Shown one piece after another: positions 5,476 to 8,103 of a DNA stretch of 8,103 bases. This DNA is from CAZWUL01 sp964636625 (GTDB lineage: Bacteria > Atribacterota > Phoenicimicrobiia > Phoenicimicrobiales > Stramentimicrobiaceae): the NCBI GenBank assembly GCA_964636625.1, contig CAZWUL010000043.1, positions 1-8,103 on the forward strand, written 5' to 3'. The position numbers were made by a program, and so were the translations under genes. The notes beneath the pieces were generated by a model. That model worked only from the letters and a program-made list of their open reading frames with translations, was not told the origin of the DNA and did no database searches. Position 1 is the stretch's first letter; every line of letters starts with the position of its first letter.

Positions 5476-5504
5476 TGTTACCTCACTTGCGGATAATTGC
5501 ATGC

Positions 5505-5609
5505 TTACCTGGCTAACTGATCTAAAAAACTATCACTGCTGCTACAACTGCTGCTGCTAGTAAAATCAAAAAAGAATAATTGCTCTAAATACCTCTTTAA
5601 TATCGGCAT
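5505..5609 (-). CDS. Possible tiny membrane peptide gene interrupted at a T6 tract
   Basis: An ATG at 5609 opens MPILKRYLEQLFFF and continues in the same frame as a serine-rich tail to TAA at 5505 (34 codons). Six T residues (minus strand, 5573-5568) occur at the FF codons. In the +1 frame the same DNA reads LILLAAAVVAAVIVF and then stops at 5522-5524, a typical single membrane helix. Removing one T would join MPILKRYLEQLFF to that helix and give a 28-aa hydrophobic peptide. It may be a decayed gene, a phase-variable gene or a sequencing error. No ribosome-binding site is obvious, so the alternative is non-coding spacer between rep and the 72-aa gene. Confidence 0.3.
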   Translation of the reverse strand: MPILKRYLEQLFFFDFTSSSSCSSSDSFLDQLAR

Positions 5610-5625
5610 TAAATGAGAGTTTTTT

Positions 5626-6468
5626 CTAAACAGCCAGCGCCGCATAAATTCCTGTGCCTTTTTGGGTTTTCATTTGTTCGTAAATATAGTCTGGTCGGTT
5701 TGGCTTATCTGTTATCCTGATTTTCCTTTGTGCCCGCTTGGATTGTTTAGCGTTCTCGGTATAAAGCTTATAAATTTGGCTGCTGCCCTCTTTACACAAC
5801 GCCTGGTTTATTCGCTTTATACGCCCTTTATTGGCTAAACTAACATCATCTGGGGTTATCCTGGTATCAGGTAATCGCCTTCTAACTTCTCCTTTATCGG
5901 TTACATAATGCCCGTCTCTGTAAATAACGGGTATAAATTCCAGCGCCTGATCTATGTTGTTAGGCGCTTGCCCATAGCTTGCATAATTAGCCTTAGCCTT
6001 AACCCCTGCTTTGGCTTCATAAGCCCGCTGAGTTCTGGCAGGTATGCCTGTCAATTTCTCCAGGGTTGCCCTGCTAACGGGTTTAGTCTCAAAGTGCTTT
6101 AGATAGCCCGCCCATAATATCGCTAACCAGCCTTTGGCTAAAAACTTAGCAATGGGCACGTTAACCGCTCTGGATAAACCATTGCTTACTTCAGCTGCAT
6201 TAGCCCCGCCTTCCCAGGCTGCTAAGCGGTAAACAGGATTAGCCCCGCCTTCTCTTTTGATCAGACCTAAGGTTATCGCCTGATCTAACCAGCGGTAATA
6301 GGTTTTTTCATTCACGCCCTGGGAGTCTACATAGCGCCTAAAGCCTTTGGCAGGGATAAACCCGCTCCCATTGTCAAAATGCTTAGCAATAAACCATAAC
6401 CTAAACGCCCCTACTGGGCGGTTATGCCTGATTGCTGAGTAAATGACTTCTGGGAATACCTTTATCAC
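5626..6468 (-). CDS. Putative replication initiator with two winged-helix regions, 280 aa
   Basis: The start is GTG at 6468 with AGGGGG six nt upstream (6475-6480). Residues about 19-85 (GAFRLWFIAKHF ... NEKTYYRWLDQAITLGLIKREG ... YRLAAW) look like a winged helix-turn-helix. A second helix-turn-helix lies near 112-157 (SRATLEKLTGIPARTQRAYEA). The C-terminal third is strongly basic (KRINQALCK, KQSKRAQRKIRITDK). Two tandem winged helices are the plan of many iteron-binding plasmid initiators, which melt the origin and recruit the host helicase. The gene lies downstream of a small ribbon-helix-helix gene and a repeat array. Its leader of about 210 nt is covered by a plus-strand antisense RNA candidate. 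I cannot place it in a named Rep family; a transcription factor is the main alternative. Confidence 0.6.
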   Translation of the reverse strand: MIKVFPEVIYSAIRHNRPVGAFRLWFIAKHFDNGSGFIPAKGFRRYVDSQGVNEKTYYRWLDQAITLGLIKREGGANPVYRLAAWEGGANAAEVSNGLSRAVNVPIAKFLAKGWLAILWAGYLKHFETKPVSRATLEKLTGIPARTQRAYEAKAGVKAKANYASYGQAPNNIDQALEFIPVIYRDGHYVTDKGEVRRRLPDTRITPDDVSLANKGRIKRINQALCKEGSSQIYKLYTENAKQSKRAQRKIRITDKPNRPDYIYEQMKTQKGTGIYAALAV

Positions 6469-6487
6469 GCCTATCCCCCTGATACGC

Positions 6488-6515
6488 TTGACATTAGGCG
6501 TAAATCGCTTATACT
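6488..6515 (+). promoter_or_regulatory. Strong sigma70 promoter for the antisense RNA
   Basis: TTGACA (6488-6493) and TATACT (6510-6515) are separated by 16 bp, the best promoter match I found in the window. It points rightward, against the leftward rep transcript, and starts only about 20 bp upstream of the rep start codon. The expected transcription start is near 6522. Confidence 0.7.
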
Positions 6516-6521
6516 AAGCAT

Positions 6522-6625
6522 AGTTGGTTGGTTTCCTTTGGTTGCAATCCTTGACCCTTCTGACTAGCAGTTGGCGCTGCTATAGACTTCTGATAATTGA
6601 CCCGCTATAAAAGGCGGGTCTAGTC
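6522..6625 (+). ncRNA. Candidate counter-transcribed (antisense) RNA controlling rep, about 100 nt
   Basis: Between a strong rightward promoter and a hairpin terminator lies a stretch of about 100 nt with no reading frame. It contains a stem TAGCAG (6565-6570) / CTGCTA (6577-6582) with loop TTGGCG; UUGG in the loop fits the YUNR U-turn motif used by antisense RNAs for kissing contacts. The last stem, 6599-6620, is the terminator. The RNA would be fully complementary to the rep mRNA leader, between the likely rep promoter and the rep ribosome-binding site. In known plasmids such RNAs limit copy number by blocking rep translation or causing early termination. Location and signals are read from sequence; function is inferred by analogy. 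Confidence 0.55.
6599..6625 (+). terminator. Terminator of the antisense RNA candidate
   Basis: GACCCGC (6599-6605) and GCGGGTC (6614-6620) form a perfect 7-bp GC-rich stem with an 8-nt loop, followed by TAGTCTTTAATT. The T tract is interrupted, so termination may be partial. On the minus strand the downstream sequence is not T-rich, so the hairpin favours the plus direction. Confidence 0.5.
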
Positions 6626-6682
6626 TTTAATTGATCTGATTCTAAACCTTTTTTCATTCCTGCGCAAGTCCCTTTAATCATG

Positions 6683-6717
6683 GTATAACTATACATGTTA
6701 ATTCCTATGTTTGTCGG
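6683..6717 (-). promoter_or_regulatory. Possible rep promoter with overlapping palindrome
   Basis: On the minus strand CCGACA (6717-6712) and TATAGT (6693-6688) are 18 bp apart, a moderate sigma70-like promoter placed just after the 69-aa gene. The palindrome GTATA-AC-TATAC (6683-6694) covers the -10 box and could be an operator for a small dimeric repressor such as the ribbon-helix-helix protein encoded at 6954-7178. Transcription would begin near 6681, leaving a leader of about 210 nt before rep. Confidence 0.4.
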
Positions 6718-6927
6718 TTATCCGTAGTCATCCTTGATATTTAGTTGTAATCCCGAAAAAAGGGCTTTTTTTTGGTTCTGGTGGGCAATAAAACCTGACT
6801 TACGGGCGGCTAGATAGCCCTGCAATAAAGACATGGCTACCTGATCTATTTTTAGCCATTCCATAATTACAGCTGGGCTGGCTGGTAGTTCATCCTGGGT
6901 AAATTGGTTAGGTTTATCAGTCTGCAT
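6718..6927 (-). CDS. Hypothetical protein, 69 aa, between the CopG-like gene and rep
   Basis: ATG at 6927 with GAGGG three nt upstream. It follows the 74-aa gene by 26 bp, so the two probably form one transcript. The product is MQTDKPNQFTQDELPASPAV followed by two predicted helices (about residues 17-44, IMEWLKIDQVAMSLLQGYLAARK) and a basic C-terminus with QKKALFSG. No family is recognised. An A8 run and a T6 run on the coding strand (6766-6773 and 6756-6761) lie in the last third and could provoke slippage. Its place between a possible copy-number repressor and rep suggests a replication or control role, by position only. Confidence 0.6.
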   Translation of the reverse strand: MQTDKPNQFTQDELPASPAVIMEWLKIDQVAMSLLQGYLAARKSGFIAHQNQKKALFSGLQLNIKDDYG

Positions 6928-6953
6928 TAGCCCTCAATAATCCTGGCTGGCTT

Positions 6954-7178
6954 CTAGCCCCTGGCTGCTCTGGCGAAGTTCGTATAATCAAGCTCTTGTT
7001 TTTTCATCGTGTCGATCACTTTTTTGCCCTGATCTGTAAATCTCAGGCAATAGATTACGTCTCTCAGAAATACTGAAGGTTTGCGACCTGCCTGGGCTGC
7101 CAGGTCGTCTAACCATGCTTGCCACAGGTCATTAGCCCTTACGGTTTGTACTTTGTTGTAAATTACTTTGCTTTCCAT
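6954..7178 (-). CDS. Ribbon-helix-helix (CopG/Arc-like) small DNA-binding protein, 74 aa
   Basis: The order of elements fits the ribbon-helix-helix fold: a short strand (about residues 4-14, KVIYNKVQTVR), helix one (LWQAWLDDLAAQAG, 18-31), the turn GRKPS and helix two (VFLRDVIYCLRF, 36-47), then a charged tail. Such proteins dimerise and insert the paired strands into the major groove of palindromic operators. Several, such as CopG, repress plasmid replication genes. The gene is first in a leftward run that continues with the 69-aa gene and rep, and it borders the repeat array, as a copy-control gene would. A palindrome over the putative rep promoter is a possible target. AAAGGA lies about 11 nt before the ATG, a weak ribosome-binding site. 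Fold assignment is by pattern, not alignment. Confidence 0.6.
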   Translation of the reverse strand: MESKVIYNKVQTVRANDLWQAWLDDLAAQAGRKPSVFLRDVIYCLRFTDQGKKVIDTMKKQELDYTNFARAARG

Positions 7179-7214
7179 TGCTCTGGTTATCCTTTGTTAG
7201 ACTACCTGTTATTC

Positions 7215-7930
7215 TCTGCTCTAAATTCGTGCTACTTAAATATTTGTGCTCTTAACCTCTATAGTGGGATTCAGACCCCTTTTAGGACATTCCCGCTCTA
7301 AGTTCGTGCTACTTAAATATTTGTGCTCTTAACCCTTATAGTGAAAAATCAATGTCCATTATGCGTTTTTCCTCTAAGTTGGTGCTACTCAAAAAATTGT
7401 TCTCCTATAATTAACACGCCAAATTTCACCCCTTTTATTCATATTTGCCAAAACTCGTGCTACTAAAAAATTGTTCTCCTATTAATCCTGTGGCATTAGG
7501 AATATGAAAGCGGTCAAATTGCTCAAAAAATTTGTTCTCTCACTTATTCCCCCAATAACTCACCCCTTTTATGCATTTTTCTCCGATTTCTAACACAATC
7601 CACATAAGTTGATCTCATATCTCTATAATCTATCGAGTTTCAGAGGTACTTTTAGACATATTTGCTAAAACTCGTGCTACTAAAAATATTTGTCTCTCTA
7701 TTAACTACAGCCACTTTTTCAGCACTTTGTTTAATATTCGCCTAAGTTCGTGCTACCTAAAATATTTGTCTCTCTATAATCTATGCAGTTTCAAGGGCAC
7801 TTTGGGAAATATTTGCTCAAAAGTCGTGCTACTAAAAAATTGTTCTCCTACTAAAGTAAGCGTCACAACTCAGCACTTTTACTAGTTTTTCTCAGATTTC
7901 TAATAAAACTCATATAGTCTCCTGTAATTC
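7215..7930. repeat. Degenerate tandem array, period about 76 bp (candidate origin or centromere)
   Basis: About 715 bp without genes, clearly AT-richer than the flanks. A core TCGTGCTAC (one copy TGGTGCTAC) starts at 7227, 7304, 7380, 7455, 7672, 7748 and 7824, always 75-77 bp apart where copies adjoin. Each is followed by an A-rich tract and TTGTTCTCC or TTGTCTCTC, then TATTAA or TATAATCTAT. Degraded units fit near 7516 and 7597 and perhaps 7900. The remaining half of each unit is also related: a C/T stretch with CTTTT, then CATATTTGC or similar. So the whole unit is repeated, not only a short motif. Adjacent to replication genes, this suggests an origin with very long iterons or a partition centromere. 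It does not look like a CRISPR because the spacers are homologous. Confidence 0.8.
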
Positions 7931-7943
7931 ATGTCCTACAAAA

Positions 7944-7970
7944 AGCGGTTGCATTATCTCTGCAACCGCT
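7944..7970 (-). terminator. Intrinsic terminator (minus strand) next to the array
   Basis: AGCGGTTGCA (7944-7953) and TGCAACCGCT (7961-7970) form a perfect 10-bp stem with a 7-nt loop. Leftward it is followed at once by TTTTT. It lies 8 bp beyond the stop codon of a frame entering from the right, and would shield the array from incoming transcription. Confidence 0.8.
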
Positions 7971-7978
7971 CTCTGGTG

Positions 7979-8103
7979 TTATACCCTGGGCTTGCCCTGG
8001 GTTGGCAGGGTAAAAGCACACTTAGCCCCGCCCTGGTTTGTAAACTCTACTAATATAATTAAATCAAGTCTGTAATAGACATAACTAAGATAGCTTAGTC
8101 TAA
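7979..8103 (-). CDS. 3' end of an unidentified gene entering from the right edge, 40 aa visible
   Basis: A minus-strand frame is open from the window edge to TAA at 7979-7981, and a strong terminator follows 8 bp later, which is the main reason to believe in it. The visible residues end EFTNQGGAKCAFTLPTQGKPRV. The upstream part (YLSYVYYRLDLIILVEF) is hydrophobic and AT-rich in DNA and contains no ATG. The real gene must therefore start outside the window, unless the frame is open by chance. No family can be named from so little sequence. Confidence 0.4.
   Translation of the reverse strand, partial: RLSYLSYVYYRLDLIILVEFTNQGGAKCAFTLPTQGKPRV

Noticed and set aside
5908..6102. Plus-strand gene of 64 codons
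   Set aside because: It lies antisense inside the rep-like gene and has no supporting signals.
6756..6773. Programmed frameshift at the A8/T6 runs in the 69-aa gene
   Set aside because: No downstream frame of interest and no stimulatory structure could be seen, so it is noted only as a homopolymer in that gene's entry.
7119..7301. Plus-strand gene of 60 codons
   Set aside because: It covers the start of the CopG-like gene and the first array unit. The product is an unlikely hydrophobic string and there is no ribosome-binding site.
7215..7930. CRISPR array (repeats of about 35 bp with spacers of about 40 bp)
   Set aside because: The period would fit, but the supposed spacers share sequence with one another (CTTTT...CATATTTG), the repeats vary from copy to copy and some are missing, and no cas gene is visible.
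7215..7930. Tandem tRNA-sized RNA genes, because the period is 76 bp
   Set aside because: The units are AT-rich, lack cloverleaf complementarity and the conserved TTC arm, and vary too much.
1..8103. Window is a complete circular replicon
   Set aside because: Joining position 8103 to 1 would end parA at codon 67 with a TAG directly after GGGH, and would also close the frame entering from the right with a stop. The window is therefore a fragment.

Overview
The window reads as part of a small plasmid-like or phage-plasmid-like accessory element in a bacterium. Almost everything lies on the minus strand. It combines three kinds of gene: replication and maintenance (a ParA ATPase, a tyrosine recombinase, a two-winged-helix Rep-like protein and a ribbon-helix-helix protein), a two-gene HK97-type capsid and prohead-protease cassette, and cargo lipoproteins. 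The host is uncertain. Two lipoproteins with Sec/SPII signals and a proline/threonine-rich linker after the lipobox, one carrying an SH3-like segment, remind me of Chloroflexota (Anaerolineae). That is an impression, not a proven assignment.

Layout from left to right: the N-terminal 65 codons of parA (minus, running off the left edge); a tyrosine recombinase gene starting with GTG (minus, 247-1233); a gene-free stretch with inverted repeats and a minus-strand terminator; a plus-strand lipoprotein gene (1642-2052); a decayed mosaic in which a truncated lipoprotein is joined out of frame to a remnant of a phage/plasmid DNA-binding protein (2107-2657); a repeat-rich stretch without genes, ending in the terminator of the capsid operon (2891-2921); prohead protease (2994-3548) and major capsid protein (3599-4855); a chain of very small overlapping or abutting reading frames (4863-5609); a Rep-like gene (5626-6468); a probable plus-strand counter-transcribed RNA in the rep leader (about 6522-6625); two small genes (6718-6927 and 6954-7178, the second CopG-like); a degenerate tandem array with a period of about 76 bp (7215-7930); a minus-strand terminator; and the 3' end of a gene entering from the right.

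The right half resembles the control region of a low- or medium-copy replicon: an AT-rich repeat array, a small ribbon-helix-helix gene, an antisense RNA between that gene and rep, then rep. The arrangement is analogous to the cop / antisense RNA / rep order of pMV158-type plasmids, although Rep is not recognisably of that family. ParA would provide partition, and the recombinase either multimer resolution or chromosomal integration. Directly downstream of rep, on the same strand, are small genes and then capsid and protease, closed by a terminator. No portal, terminase or tail gene is visible. A replicon that makes its own capsid but lacks visible packaging and tail genes suggests either a capsid-carrying satellite that depends on a helper phage, or part of a larger phage-plasmid. 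The window alone cannot decide. The two ends do not join into a closed circle without cutting parA short, so this is a fragment of something larger.
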